DNA of 64,000 nt from Sediminibacterium salmoneum NBRC 103935. GTDB lineage: Bacteria; Bacteroidota; Bacteroidia; Chitinophagales; Chitinophagaceae. Shown here piece by piece: positions 24,102-33,528 of this stretch; positions within the stretch are counted from its first letter, which is position 1; every line of letters begins with the position of its first letter. Under the pieces are notes generated by a model, which had not been told where the DNA came from, did no database searches, and saw only the letters and a program-made list of their open reading frames with translations. Position numbers and translations under genes: made by a program. The stretch is from assembly GCF_000511175.1 (NCBI RefSeq), contig NZ_KI866530.1, positions 23,047-87,046 on the forward strand. Reading direction: 5' to 3'.

Positions 24102-24938
24102 ATGAAAAAGAAGCTATTGGTTTTCGTATTCAGTATGGTAAGTATTTGGTTTTCTGCACACGCACAGGAAGCTTTTCAGGTTAAAGTAATTGGTAAAGGA
24201 AATCCTGTACTGCTTTTCCCCGGTTTTGGCTGCACTGGTGAAATCTTTGAAGAAACCGTAAAAGCTTTGTCGACCAATAATGAATGCCATGTATTCACAT
24301 TTGCTGGTTTTGGAGGTGTTCCTGCTATTGAAATGCCCTGGTTACCAAAGATTAAGGATCAGGTTGTGACCTATGTTAAAAGTAAAAAATTAAATAAGCC
24401 TGTAATCATTGGTCATAGCTTGGGTGGAACCTTAGGTTTATGGTTGGCGGCTACCGATCAATCCTTGTTTAAAAAAGTAATTGCTGTGGATGCATTGCCC
24501 TGTAATGGTGCAGTGATGATGCCAAATTATGATGCATCCACCATTGTGTATGAAAGTCCATACAGCAAGCAAATGTTGCAGCAGGATACGGCAAGTTTTC
24601 GTAAACAGGCGCTGCAACAGGTTGGATTTATGATGTTGAACAAGGAAAAACAGGCCAAAGTGGTAGACATGATGTTGCAGGCAGATCGTAAAACCTATGT
24701 ATATGGTTATGTTGATTTGCTTAAATTGGATTTAAGAAACGATATTGCCGGCATTCAGCTACCAGTTGTGGTATTGGCCGCCACCCATCCCAATAAAGCC
24801 ATGGTTGAAAAAACATATAACGAACAATATGCAAAATTGGGCAATAAAGTCATTCATTATGCAGATAAAGCAGCTCATTTTGTAATGTATGATCAGCCAG
24901 AATGGTATATCAATAAAATCAAAGAAAATATTCAGTAA
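24102..24938 (+). CDS. Exported alpha/beta hydrolase
   Basis: This 278-residue protein has a signal peptide (MKKKLLVFVFSMVSIWFSAHA). The core shows LLFPGFGCTGEIF (oxyanion region), GHSLGGTLGLWLA with nucleophile Ser106, and KAAHFVMYDQPEW with the catalytic His. It is an epoxide hydrolase/esterase-like enzyme of unknown substrate. The next gene, an ECF sigma factor, begins one base after its stop codon, so the three genes to 26000 form one operon. Confidence 0.85.
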   Translation: MKKKLLVFVFSMVSIWFSAHAQEAFQVKVIGKGNPVLLFPGFGCTGEIFEETVKALSTNNECHVFTFAGFGGVPAIEMPWLPKIKDQVVTYVKSKKLNKPVIIGHSLGGTLGLWLAATDQSLFKKVIAVDALPCNGAVMMPNYDASTIVYESPYSKQMLQQDTASFRKQALQQVGFMMLNKEKQAKVVDMMLQADRKTYVYGYVDLLKLDLRNDIAGIQLPVVVLAATHPNKAMVEKTYNEQYAKLGNKVIHYADKAAHFVMYDQPEWYINKIKENIQ

Positions 24939-24939
24939 A

Positions 24940-25425
24940 GTGGCCGATCAGCAATTGTTTACACGCATTTATGAAGAGCATTATACCGCTATTTTCCGTC
25001 TGTGTATAGGGTATTTCAGTGGAGAAGAAAGCCTGGCTGCGGATGCCACTCAGGAAGTGTTCATGAAAGTTTGGCAACACCTGTCTAAATTCCGTGCCGA
25101 AGCAAAAATCAGTACCTGGCTCTATCGAATTGCCGTGAATACCTGTCTTACATATTTGCGTAAAGCTTCTGTGAAAAAAGAAATTAAAACCGATCAGTTA
25201 CCCGAAATGGCGGCCGAAGCTTACAATCCTGTGATGGAAGAACGCCTTAAGAAAATGTATGGCTGCATTCAGCAGCTGGATGAAACAGGTAAGATTATTA
25301 TTCTGATGGTTTTGGAGGGATTGGAATATAGCTCAATTGCTGAAGTAGTAGGCTTGAGGGAAGAAACCCTCCGGGTTCGCATTCACCGTATTAAACAACA
25401 ATTATCAAACTGTGTACAGATATGA
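24940..25425 (+). CDS. ECF-type RNA polymerase sigma factor
   Basis: This 161-residue sigma-70 family protein starts at a GTG directly behind the hydrolase; an ATG 51 bases earlier would overlap that gene and is less likely. Region 2 is YEEHYTAIFRLCIGYF through ATQEVFMKVWQHLSKF and ISTWLYRIAVNTCLTYLRK. Region 4 is DETGKIIILMVLEGLEYSSI through GLREETLRVRIHRIKQQL. It directs transcription of a regulon that cannot be seen here. Its stop overlaps the next gene (ATGA). Confidence 0.92.
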   Translation: MADQQLFTRIYEEHYTAIFRLCIGYFSGEESLAADATQEVFMKVWQHLSKFRAEAKISTWLYRIAVNTCLTYLRKASVKKEIKTDQLPEMAAEAYNPVMEERLKKMYGCIQQLDETGKIIILMVLEGLEYSSIAEVVGLREETLRVRIHRIKQQLSNCVQI

Positions 25426-26000
25426 AACCATTTGCCAATTTGGAACAAGCATGGCAACATCAAGCCAATCCGGGGTTACAACGCCCAATGCCGGAACAAC
25501 TGATGCAGTTGTCCGTAGAACAAACAAAGCAAGTGAAAGCTAAATTTCGCTGGACAATTGGCTTACTGTCTTTTGTGGTATTCATCCTCATCGCGTACTT
25601 CGCAACATACGCTGACTTCAGGTTTACTTCGTTTTCTAATGGCTTATTGCTGATGATTGGTTCGCTTACGATTCGTATTGTACTGGAGTGGATAAGCACT
25701 TTGCAATTTCAGCGGCTGGATCGATTAACCGATTTTAACACTTTTCTGAAGCAGTCAACTGCATTTTATCGGAAACGTCGCTTATTGCATCTGATATTTA
25801 CTCCTTTGCTTTACGCTACGTATATAATTGGGTTTGTACTATTGCTTCCCGTATTTAAGCAGGAATTTTCCAACGGAATTTACCTGTACCTGGTTTTTTC
25901 AGGTTTTGGTAGCCTTGGGGTACTTGCCTGGTTCATTTACAAGGCCAATCGTAAAGAGTTAGCTGTTCTTGCTAAATTGCAGCGAAAGGAAGTGCCATAA
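25422..26000 (+). CDS. Membrane protein coupled to the ECF sigma factor, candidate anti-sigma partner
   Basis: This 192-residue protein has a soluble N-terminus of about 40 residues (LEQAWQHQANPGLQ, PEQLMQLSVEQTKQ) and four membrane helices (about 43-62, 69-86, 120-142, 150-170). The overlap with the sigma factor gene and this topology fit a membrane anti-sigma factor. No zinc-binding HxxxCxxC motif is present, so the role is inferred from position only. Confidence 0.6.
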   Translation: MKPFANLEQAWQHQANPGLQRPMPEQLMQLSVEQTKQVKAKFRWTIGLLSFVVFILIAYFATYADFRFTSFSNGLLLMIGSLTIRIVLEWISTLQFQRLDRLTDFNTFLKQSTAFYRKRRLLHLIFTPLLYATYIIGFVLLLPVFKQEFSNGIYLYLVFSGFGSLGVLAWFIYKANRKELAVLAKLQRKEVP

Positions 26001-26020
26001 AATAATATTATACCACAGAA

Positions 26021-26794
26021 ATGGAAATCATAATCATATCTCTGACTGCCTTTCTTGTAGCCATCCTGACATTCTTTTCCGGTTTTGGTTTAGGGACTAT
26101 TCTTACACCCGTATTTATGATTTTCTTCCCTGTAGACTTAGCCATTGCTCTTACAGGGGTTGTCCATTTTTTTAATAATATCTTCAAATTAGTGTTGGTT
26201 GGACGAGCAGCAGACAGGCAAGTGGTATTGCGTTTTGGAATTCCTGCAGTGTTGGCTGCTTTACTAGGGTCCTGGTTGTTGCTGAACATCACTAATTGGC
26301 AACCGCTTTTTACATATCAACTATTTGGAAAAACTTTTCAGGTGTTCCCGGTAAAGTTTATCATTTCTGTTTTGCTCATTCTCTTTGCAAGCATCGATTT
26401 AATTCCTTATTTCAGCAATCTGCAATTCGGCAAGGATAAACTTCCGGTCGGTGGTGCATTAAGTGGATTTTTCGGGGGGCTTTCCGGCAACCAGGGAGCG
26501 TTGCGAAGTGCCTTTCTAATTAAAGCAGGTCTCTCTAAAGAAGCATTTGTAGCAACAGCAGTAGTGGTTTCTACTTTTGTGGACTTTACCAGATTGAGTG
26601 TTTACGCTACCAGGTTTAACAGTGCGGGTCTTACGGATAACCTGAATCTGGTGGTCTTTGCTACTTTTTCAGCTATTATCGGTGCTTATATTGGCAACAA
26701 ACTTTTAAAGAAAGTAACTCTTAAGTTTTTACAGGTAACAGTGGCTATTATGTTGATTATACTCTCCCTTGCTTTGGGGGCGGGTTTTATTTAA
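26021..26794 (+). CDS. TauE/SafE family anion transporter
   Basis: This 257-residue protein has eight likely membrane helices. Hallmarks are the paired motifs FSGFGLGTILTPVFMIF near the N-terminus and GALSGFFGGLSGNQGALRS at about 145-163. The family exports or imports sulfite, sulfoacetate and related organosulfonates, or other small anions. It lies 20 bases after the sigma/anti-sigma pair and may be cotranscribed. The substrate is not deducible. Confidence 0.87.
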   Translation: MEIIIISLTAFLVAILTFFSGFGLGTILTPVFMIFFPVDLAIALTGVVHFFNNIFKLVLVGRAADRQVVLRFGIPAVLAALLGSWLLLNITNWQPLFTYQLFGKTFQVFPVKFIISVLLILFASIDLIPYFSNLQFGKDKLPVGGALSGFFGGLSGNQGALRSAFLIKAGLSKEAFVATAVVVSTFVDFTRLSVYATRFNSAGLTDNLNLVVFATFSAIIGAYIGNKLLKKVTLKFLQVTVAIMLIILSLALGAGFI

Positions 26795-26808
26795 TTGGGA
26801 ATATAAGA

Positions 26809-26826
26809 ATGGGCTGTGCGGCCCAT
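26809..26826. terminator. Short hairpin after the TauE/SafE gene
   Basis: ATGGGC (26809-26814) and GCCCAT (26821-26826) pair around a 6-base loop, 15 bases after the stop codon. No run of T follows, so it is a weak terminator candidate. Confidence 0.35.
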
Positions 26827-26897
26827 AGGCAGAAATCTTTTATTAAATACTTTCGGCGAAGAATCAAATCGTTTTTTCTTCACGTTAAGATTAGTAA

Positions 26898-28218
26898 ATG
26901 AAACAAATAATTGCGGCCATTTTATTGTTTACGCTGCTTGCAACAACCTCTTGCAAAAAAGAAACCAATAACACCGGTAATCCCTCAAATCCTTATGAAC
27001 CAATTTCTGTTTTAAATGCCAATTCAGCCTTTGAACATGTATGGGACACCACTATGTTGATGCAGACATTCGGAAAATATGGGATGAGTGATATGACAAT
27101 AGAAAACGATCACTTGTTTCATTTTGTATACATTCAAAATGCCATTGGAGGGGTAAATGGCTATGAGAGCTTTTATAGAAATACAGTTGACCTTAATAGT
27201 AAAAAAGTAATTCCCTTGCCGAAGGATGCAAAACAATTTCCGGATTTTAAAAATTTCGTAACTGGAAGTGGAGATTTGCGTCAGCAATTACAGGTTCATG
27301 AATTTCGCCCCTATACCAACCAATATATAATGGCACTGATGACCTATGCTGGCCCTAGAGGGAGTACCTATCTGCATGTGTCTGGAGATGCTGGATATAA
27401 CGGACTTGGAGGTGTAGTTGGTCAAGGTCATCTGGGAGAGTTTGAAGGGTATTTTATGGAGATGGGGTATCGCAATCTGAGTATTTATCTTTATCCCAAT
27501 ATGGTTTATTCATTTGTTGGTTTAAACCCCAATCCTAATCCTTATCTCTTATCGGGGTTAAACTTGCTCTGGGGGGGGCTTTAATACTATTGGTTCATAT
27601 ATGTTTAACAATGGCAATAATATTCGTCCCTTGTTTACGGAAGCAGAACGAGGAAAGAGTACTTTGTTTGCTACTACCAGAGACAATAATTTGATTGTTG
27701 CAGAATATGTTCCTACCGATTTGCCCGTACCTGTCTTTAAAGAAACCCCTGCTACAGTGGTCGCTTCCGTTCCCTATATTCCATATTATCCCAGTTTTAC
27801 CGGTACTGCGAAAACATATCGTCATTACAGCAAAGACGGTAAGCAAATGGGACTTTTTGTGTATCATCAAGACACAAAAAAATACTTTTCGTTTGTATAC
27901 AATTTCCAGACTAAAGAACTCCGGAAAGTATTGGATGGTGCCAGTCTTTTGTATGGTAGTGAAACGGATAGTGATATTGCCTTTGATGAGCATGGAAACA
28001 TGTATTATACAGGATATGCCAACAATGGGGCTAATAAACAAGGCATTTCTATTTATAAAATTTCTACTGGTAGTCAAACCCTGGTGGGGAGTGATAATTT
28101 TCTAAAGTTCGGAGAAGTGATTAAAATCAAATACCTGTCAGGTATTATATATCTAGCCGTACAAGGAAGGAAAGCAGGTACTCAAGTGCAACAACTTTCC
28201 ATTTTAAAGCAAAAGTAA
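26898..28218 (+). pseudogene. Lipoprotein of unknown function, frame broken in a G8 tract
   Basis: The first part (26898-27584) starts with a lipoprotein signal (LLFTLLATTSCKKETN) and ends LLWGGL after a run of eight G (27571-27578). With seven G the frame reads LLWGGFNTIGSYMFNNGN and continues to 28218, giving about 440 residues. The reconstructed protein is beta-rich (IAFDEHGNMYYTGYANNG, KQGISIYKISTGS), like a beta-propeller of unknown function. Mononucleotide G tracts of this length are classic phase-variation sites, but assembly error is equally possible. Confidence 0.75.
27571..27578 (+). repeat. G8 mononucleotide tract inside a lipoprotein gene
   Basis: Eight consecutive G residues interrupt the lipoprotein gene 224 codons in. 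Seven would keep it open. It is the longest G run noticed in this AT-rich window. Confidence 0.8.
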
Positions 28219-28305
28219 ATTTGCGTTAAGCGGGTTCAACAAAAAGTTAATAAATTAATATTTTTTATTATTTTACTAGTCATTCCAAATCAATTTTTTT
28301 GAGAT

Positions 28306-29646
28306 ATGAGATTATTCCAATCCGTTTTAGCATTATTACTTTTATTCAGCAACATAATAGTTGCGCAAAGTTCCAAACCAACCAAAATTCTTATTAATAA
28401 TGTTGAAATTTTCAACGGAAAGGATGCCAAGACCATCAAAGGAAATGTATTGATTGAGAATAATATTATTACAAAGATTTCTACCGAAGGGATTATAACT
28501 GACCGAAGTGGGTTCACCCAGATAATTGACGGAAAGGGTAAATTTCTTATGCCTGGCATGATTGATGCACATGTCCATTTATTATTTGAAAGCATTCCGC
28601 AAATGCAGGCTATGATGAGCGATTTTGCAATGCTTAATTTAATTGCAGCTAAAGCCGCAGAGAAGCAGTTATTAAGAGGATTCACTACCGTAAGAGATTT
28701 AGGAGGTGGATCTTTGACCTTGGCCAAAGCGATTGATATGGGGTTAGCTTCAGGTCCAAGAGTTTATTCAAGTGGAGCATTTATTTCACAGACAGGTGGC
28801 CACGGAGATTTTGGTTTGCCAACCGATGTGCCACGTAAAATAGGAGAGCTTTCCTATCCTGAAAGAAATGGGATGGTGGCAGTTGCAGATGGGGCCGATA
28901 ATGTTTTGATGCGTACAAGAGAGCAATTACGTCAGGGCGCAACACAAATTAAATTGATGGCAGGTGGAGGAGTGTCTTCTAATTATGATCCTTTGGATGT
29001 TACACAGTATACAGAAGCTGAATTTAAAGCAGCGGTTTCGGCGGCTGAAAATTGGGGGACATATGTAACAGTTCACGCCTATACACCTGATGCTATTAAG
29101 ACTGCAATAAAAGCTGGAGTAAAGTGCATTGATCATGGACAATTGGCAGATGAAGAAACGGCAAAATTAATGGCAGAAAAAGGAATCTGGTGGAGCTTAC
29201 AGCCTTTTATAGATAACGGGGAATCCAGATTTCCTGAAGGAAGCCCTAATCGCTTGAAGCAGGATGAAATGCGTCAGGGAACGGATATTGCTTATTCATT
29301 TGCTAAAAAGTATAATATTAAAACAGCATGGGGGACCGACATTTTATTTGATGCCAAAGAGGCAACAAAGCAAGGTTCGAAACTTTCAGCATTAACTCGT
29401 TGGTACACACCGTATGAAATTTTGAAAATGGCAACCTCTTCCAATGCAGAATTGTTAAGAATGAGTGGTAAAAGAGACCCGTATCAAAAAGGCAAGTTGG
29501 GTGAAATTTCAGTGGGAGCTTATGCTGATTTAATTTTAGTGAATGGCAGCCCATTAGAAAATATTAAGCTGGTTGAGAACCCGGATGCCAATTTTTTGAT
29601 TATCATGAAAGACGGGGTGGTGTATAAGAACATTTTGAATAAGTAG
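28306..29646 (+). CDS. Exported amidohydrolase (imidazolonepropionase/prolidase-like)
   Basis: This 446-residue protein has a signal peptide (MRLFQSVLALLLLFSNIIVAQ). Metal-site landmarks are PGMIDAHVHLLF, TQIKLMAGGGVSS (candidate carboxylated Lys), VTVHAYTPDA, CIDHGQLAD and AWGTDILFD. The layout matches the exported Xaa-Pro dipeptidase-like amidohydrolases frequent in Bacteroidota, and is a distant relative of the enzyme at 1948. The likely role is hydrolysis of dipeptides or cyclic amides in the periplasm; the substrate is unproven. Confidence 0.88.
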   Translation: MRLFQSVLALLLLFSNIIVAQSSKPTKILINNVEIFNGKDAKTIKGNVLIENNIITKISTEGIITDRSGFTQIIDGKGKFLMPGMIDAHVHLLFESIPQMQAMMSDFAMLNLIAAKAAEKQLLRGFTTVRDLGGGSLTLAKAIDMGLASGPRVYSSGAFISQTGGHGDFGLPTDVPRKIGELSYPERNGMVAVADGADNVLMRTREQLRQGATQIKLMAGGGVSSNYDPLDVTQYTEAEFKAAVSAAENWGTYVTVHAYTPDAIKTAIKAGVKCIDHGQLADEETAKLMAEKGIWWSLQPFIDNGESRFPEGSPNRLKQDEMRQGTDIAYSFAKKYNIKTAWGTDILFDAKEATKQGSKLSALTRWYTPYEILKMATSSNAELLRMSGKRDPYQKGKLGEISVGAYADLILVNGSPLENIKLVENPDANFLIIMKDGVVYKNILNK

Positions 29647-29664
29647 TACCACTCAAAGTTTAGC

Positions 29665-29910
29665 ATGATGTGGAAGCCCGTTTTATACACTCTTGCAATT
29701 ATTATTTTTTCGGCCTTATTGGTTGTTTATGCTCATGATATTGAGCAGGGAATAGCTATTGGTCCATCCAGCACACAGCCTGGAAAACAAGACCTGCTAA
29801 TACTTTTTGCAAAGGCTTTTGGTTTTAAAGGGAGTATTGCCATAGCAATTCTGGCAACGGGTGGGAGTATTTATTATAGTATAACTCAATACCAAAAGAT
29901 TAATAAATAG
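29665..29910 (+). CDS. Small membrane protein of unknown function
   Basis: This 81-residue protein (81 counting both initial Met codons) has two membrane segments, WKPVLYTLAIIIFSALLVVY and SIAIAILATGGSIYYSI. Between them is a short polar loop. It starts 18 bases after the amidohydrolase and may share its transcript. No family is recognised. Confidence 0.5.
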   Translation: MMWKPVLYTLAIIIFSALLVVYAHDIEQGIAIGPSSTQPGKQDLLILFAKAFGFKGSIAIAILATGGSIYYSITQYQKINK

Positions 29911-29932
29911 CTTTATTAAATTACATTATCTT

Positions 29933-30310
29933 TTATTGCTTATCTGTTAAGGAACAAGTCCATCGATTGTCAGGATTGGATGGAAAAACTAAAAAGAATC
30001 GGTTAGATGTGTCAATTTTTTCTGCTTTGCCGCCATCAAAATAACCACCCTTAAATTGAAGATTCCCTTTTTCATCAACAGTGAATTTGCCGGTACTAGG
30101 TTTTTCAAATCCTAAATACGTGTAACTGCCATTTTTATTTATAATAAAAGACCCCTTGGGTGAGTACTGGTAAAATCCATTAATGTATTTGGTGGCTGTA
30201 CATCCATACTTGCCAAATTTCAAGTTGGGTTCTTTGTTCTGTGCCTGAAGAGAAATAGTCAATAGGGTAAAACAAAAAGTTATAGCTAAAAAACGAAATT
30301 GATTTCTCAT
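29933..30310 (-). CDS. Small secreted protein of unknown function
   Basis: This 125-residue protein on the minus strand has a clear signal peptide (FRFLAITFCFTLLTISLQAQ). The mature part KFGKYGCTATKYINGFYQY, SFIINKNGSYTYLGFEKPS and NLQFKGGYFDGGKAEKI suggests a small beta-barrel built of hairpins. A pair of cysteines (YGCTA, WTCSL) may form a disulfide. No function can be assigned. It faces the oxidoreductase gene at 30383 across a 72-base divergent region. Confidence 0.65.
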   Translation of the reverse strand: MRNQFRFLAITFCFTLLTISLQAQNKEPNLKFGKYGCTATKYINGFYQYSPKGSFIINKNGSYTYLGFEKPSTGKFTVDEKGNLQFKGGYFDGGKAEKIDTSNRFFLVFPSNPDNRWTCSLTDKQ

Positions 30311-30382
30311 GGGTAAATGGATTTAATAATTAAAACAGGTTGTGGTTAACGTTTATAAAATAAATGATTAACTTTTCCATAG

Positions 30383-31627
30383 TTGAAAAAGAAACTCGTC
30401 ATATTAGGTGCTGGATTTGCTGGTCTTGAACTTGCTAAAAAAGCAGATAAAAAATATTTTGATATTACCTTAATCGACAAGCTAAATCATCACCAGTTTC
30501 AGCCCCTGTTTTATCAGGTAGCTACTTCTCAAATTGAACCTTCCAGTATTTCCTTTCCCTTGCGCTTTGTATTCAAGGGTAATTCAAACATTCAGATAAG
30601 GTTGGCGGAAGTAACTAAGCTGTATCCTGAAGATAATAAAATTGCTACAACAATTGGCGACTTTCATTATGATTATCTGGTGATTGCTACAGGGTGCACT
30701 ACCAATTTTTTCAACAATACTTCTATTGAACAAAATGCGTTTACGCTCAAGTCTACTTATGATGCCATTGCTATTAGAAATCATATCATAACAGTATTTG
30801 AAAGCATTCTTAGCGCAGATGCAGAGAGTAGGAAAGCCTTGCTCAATCTGGTCATCGTAGGTGCAGGGCCAACTGGTGTAGAGTTGGCCGGCGCTTTCGC
30901 TGAAATAAAAAAATACATCTTGCCGAAAGATTATCCGGGTATTGATTTTTCCCAATTCAGTATTTATTTAATTGAAGGAAGTAATAAAACATTAACAGCT
31001 ATGAGCGCCAAGGCCAGTGAGGCATCTGGTAAATATTTAGCTCAATTAGGTGTTCGGTTGATTACAGAAACTTTTGTAAAATCATATGATGGAACAATGG
31101 TAACGCTGTCTGATGGAAATATCATTCCTGCATCAACATTAATCTGGGCGGCTGGCATCAAAGGAAATCGTATTGAAGGGTTGGATGAAAAAGTATGGAT
31201 TGCCAATTCCAGAATACAGGTAAACAGACAAAATAAAATACTCGGGTACACAAATTTGTATGCAGTTGGTGATATTTCAATAATGGCTACCCCCGTTTAT
31301 CCCAAAGGACATCCACAGGTAGCAAATGTGGCCATCAACCAGGCAAGACTGCTGAGCCGTAATCTTAAAAACGAATACCTGAATAAGCCCCTTTTGGATT
31401 ATGAATACAAAGACTTAGGTGCCATGGCTACTATTGGTCGAAACAAAGCAGTAGTAGATTTACCTTTCATGCAATTCAAAGGATATATTGCATGGCTGGT
31501 ATGGATGTTTTTGCATCTTATGTTAATTCTAACGGTCAGAAACAAACTGATCATCTTTATTAACTGGGCCTGGTCTTACCTGACCAAAAACAGTTCACTC
31601 AGGCTTATTCTGAAACCCAATAAATAG
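30383..31627 (+). CDS. NAD(P)/FAD-dependent oxidoreductase, NDH-2-like
   Basis: This 414-residue protein begins at a TTG and has the FAD-binding VILGAGFAGLELAKKA, the NAD-binding VIVGAGPTGVELAGAF at about 157, and the second FAD motif LYAVGDISIMA at about 292. A hydrophobic C-terminal segment (GYIAWLVWMFLHLMLIL) fits the membrane-associated type II NADH dehydrogenases, which pass electrons from NADH to quinone without pumping protons. Close relatives include other FAD oxidoreductases, so the electron acceptor is inferred. Confidence 0.85.
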   Translation: MKKKLVILGAGFAGLELAKKADKKYFDITLIDKLNHHQFQPLFYQVATSQIEPSSISFPLRFVFKGNSNIQIRLAEVTKLYPEDNKIATTIGDFHYDYLVIATGCTTNFFNNTSIEQNAFTLKSTYDAIAIRNHIITVFESILSADAESRKALLNLVIVGAGPTGVELAGAFAEIKKYILPKDYPGIDFSQFSIYLIEGSNKTLTAMSAKASEASGKYLAQLGVRLITETFVKSYDGTMVTLSDGNIIPASTLIWAAGIKGNRIEGLDEKVWIANSRIQVNRQNKILGYTNLYAVGDISIMATPVYPKGHPQVANVAINQARLLSRNLKNEYLNKPLLDYEYKDLGAMATIGRNKAVVDLPFMQFKGYIAWLVWMFLHLMLILTVRNKLIIFINWAWSYLTKNSSLRLILKPNK

Positions 31628-31699
31628 AAGCCGCTCCTGTATTCTGTATTGACATTCTCCCATTTGAATTGTACATTTAAGTTCAATACTCCCTTTGCC

Positions 31700-32155
31700 A
31701 TGCAAAAACTACAATTTAAACAACAGATTCATGCATCAGCACACAAAGTGTACGAAACAATGCTGGGCTTAAAAGAGGCTTCCACCTATCAGGGATGGAC
31801 CTCTGTTTTTAATCCAACTTCTACTTTTGAAGGTAACTGGGAAAAGGGAAGTAAGATTTATTTTGTAGGGGTTGATGAAAACGGAAAGCGAGGTGGGATG
31901 GTTTCGGAAATCAGGGAACACCTTCCGGCGGAATTTGTTTCTATACGACACTATGGATTTATAGACGGTGATAAAGAAGTGACATCTGGCGAGATGGTTG
32001 AAAAGTGGGCAGGTGGTCATGAAAATTATTCTTTCCATGAAACAGACGGCATTACAACTGTAACCGTTGATATAGATGTTATAGATGAATACCTGGATTA
32101 TTTTAATAATCACTATCCACGAGCATTGGCGAAGTTGAAAGAAATAATTGAATAA
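31700..32155 (+). CDS. SRPBCC (START-like) domain protein
   Basis: The ATG at 31700 (MQKLQFKQQIHASAHKVYETM) is preferred to one 51 bases earlier, because SRPBCC proteins begin with this strand-helix. The 151-residue protein has TFEGNWEKGSKIYFVGVDEN, MVSEIREHLPAEFVSIRH and the C-terminal helix YLDYFNNHYPRALAKLKEII. The fold forms a hydrophobic cavity for small ligands. It is followed 28 bases later by a VOC gene. Confidence 0.8.
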   Translation: MQKLQFKQQIHASAHKVYETMLGLKEASTYQGWTSVFNPTSTFEGNWEKGSKIYFVGVDENGKRGGMVSEIREHLPAEFVSIRHYGFIDGDKEVTSGEMVEKWAGGHENYSFHETDGITTVTVDIDVIDEYLDYFNNHYPRALAKLKEIIE

Positions 32156-32183
32156 CCCTCCCTCATGAACAAACAACAATATC

Positions 32184-32627
32184 ATGGCACAAATAAACCC
32201 TTACATCCATTTTAATGGAAATGCAGAAGAAGCTTTTGAGTTTTACCGTTCCGCTTTTGGAGGTGAGTTTGCAATGGTTATGCGCTTCAAGGATATGGAA
32301 TTTGAAGGAAGCATAGCCAAAGAAACTGAAGCTAACAAAATCATGCATATTGCACTACCTGTTGGTAAGAACAATATTTTAATGGGAAGTGATACCCCGG
32401 AAGCATTGGGCGTTCACAATTTAAACGAAACCAGAAGTAAAATTTCTATTGGGGCCGAATCAAAGGAAGAAGCAGATCACTTGTTTAATAGCCTTTCCAC
32501 TGGTGGACAAATTGAAATGCCCATTGGGGATAGCCCCTGGGGTTCTTACTTTGGTATGTTCAGGGATAAATTTGGAATTGAGTGGATGGTGGATTTTGAT
32601 CCCCGTTACAAAGGCAATTCTTTATAA
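32184..32627 (+). CDS. VOC family protein (PhnB-like)
   Basis: This 147-residue protein has the PhnB/3-demethylubiquinone methyltransferase-like glyoxalase fold: INPYIHFNGNAEEAFEFYRSAF at the start, IMHIALPVGKNNILMGSDTP in the middle and WGSYFGMFRDKFGIEWMVDFD at the end. Members are of unknown function in most bacteria. Its stop codon is 2 bases from the pirin gene start, indicating a shared transcript. Confidence 0.87.
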   Translation: MAQINPYIHFNGNAEEAFEFYRSAFGGEFAMVMRFKDMEFEGSIAKETEANKIMHIALPVGKNNILMGSDTPEALGVHNLNETRSKISIGAESKEEADHLFNSLSTGGQIEMPIGDSPWGSYFGMFRDKFGIEWMVDFDPRYKGNSL

Positions 32628-32629
32628 CT

Positions 32630-33514
32630 ATGTCCAACATCAATTTAATCATAGAAGAACGAGCAGCTGATATAGGTAAATTCCTGGTAGGCAGATTGCT
32701 TCCCTTTCGTCAGAAGCGAATGGTTGGCCCCTTTATTTACATTGACCACATGGGGCCAGTAAAATTAAATGAGCGTAATAATTTTGATGTATTACCTCAT
32801 CCACATATTGGACTTTCTACGCTTACATTCTTATTTGAAGGCAGCATCATGCACCGTGATTCAATTGGCACGGAGGTTGAAATAAAGCCTGGTGCGGTTA
32901 ACTGGATGACAGCAGGTAGAGGAATCGTGCACAGTGAGCGAACCCCAGCCTATTTAAGGCATTCTGAAAAGAATATGCATGGCCTGCAAATCTGGGTAGC
33001 GCTTCCTAAAGAGCTGGAGCAAATGGAACCATCGTTTTATCATATTCCTGAAAGCGGAATTCCTTCTTGGGAAACGGATGGTATTCAGTATAAGCTAATA
33101 GCTGGTGAAGCTTTTAATAGAAAATCGGGGGTGCCTGTATACAGTCCAATGTATATGATCGAAATTAAAAGCTCACAAAAACAGGAGCTGATCATTGGCA
33201 AACATTTATATGGAGAGTCTGGTTTGTATATACTGGAAGGGGCTATTGAAAGTGATGGCAATATCTATGGGCCCAGGCAAATGCTAGTTACGAAGGACAG
33301 TCAATTATGCACTTTTACAATAGAAGCCAATAGCACTATTTATATTTTTGGAGGAGAGCCTTTTCCTGAAGAAAGATTCATCGACTGGAACTTTGTTGCA
33401 ACCAGCCGGGAACTGATAGCTGAAGCAAAACAAAAATGGAAAGATCAGTTATTTGAAAAAGTAAAGGGTGATGAAACCGAATTTGTACCCTATCCAACCT
33501 TACCTAAAAAGTAA
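32630..33514 (+). CDS. Pirin family protein
   Basis: This 294-residue bicupin has the iron-binding residues of pirins: LPHPHIGLSTLTFLFEGS with two His, and GIVHSERTPAYLRH with His and Glu. The C-terminal cupin half (GLYILEGAIESDG, IYIFGGEPFPE) is complete. Bacterial pirins include quercetin dioxygenases and regulators of central metabolism, so the exact role is open. It lies in a compact set with VOC and SDR genes. Confidence 0.9.
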   Translation: MSNINLIIEERAADIGKFLVGRLLPFRQKRMVGPFIYIDHMGPVKLNERNNFDVLPHPHIGLSTLTFLFEGSIMHRDSIGTEVEIKPGAVNWMTAGRGIVHSERTPAYLRHSEKNMHGLQIWVALPKELEQMEPSFYHIPESGIPSWETDGIQYKLIAGEAFNRKSGVPVYSPMYMIEIKSSQKQELIIGKHLYGESGLYILEGAIESDGNIYGPRQMLVTKDSQLCTFTIEANSTIYIFGGEPFPEERFIDWNFVATSRELIAEAKQKWKDQLFEKVKGDETEFVPYPTLPKK

Positions 33515-33528
33515 AAATTGTCATCATT

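Noticed and set aside
27595..28077. A 160-codon minus-strand open frame opposite the lipoprotein gene.
   Set aside because: It lies wholly inside the restored lipoprotein reading frame, has no recognisable domain and has atypical residue use; it is a shadow.
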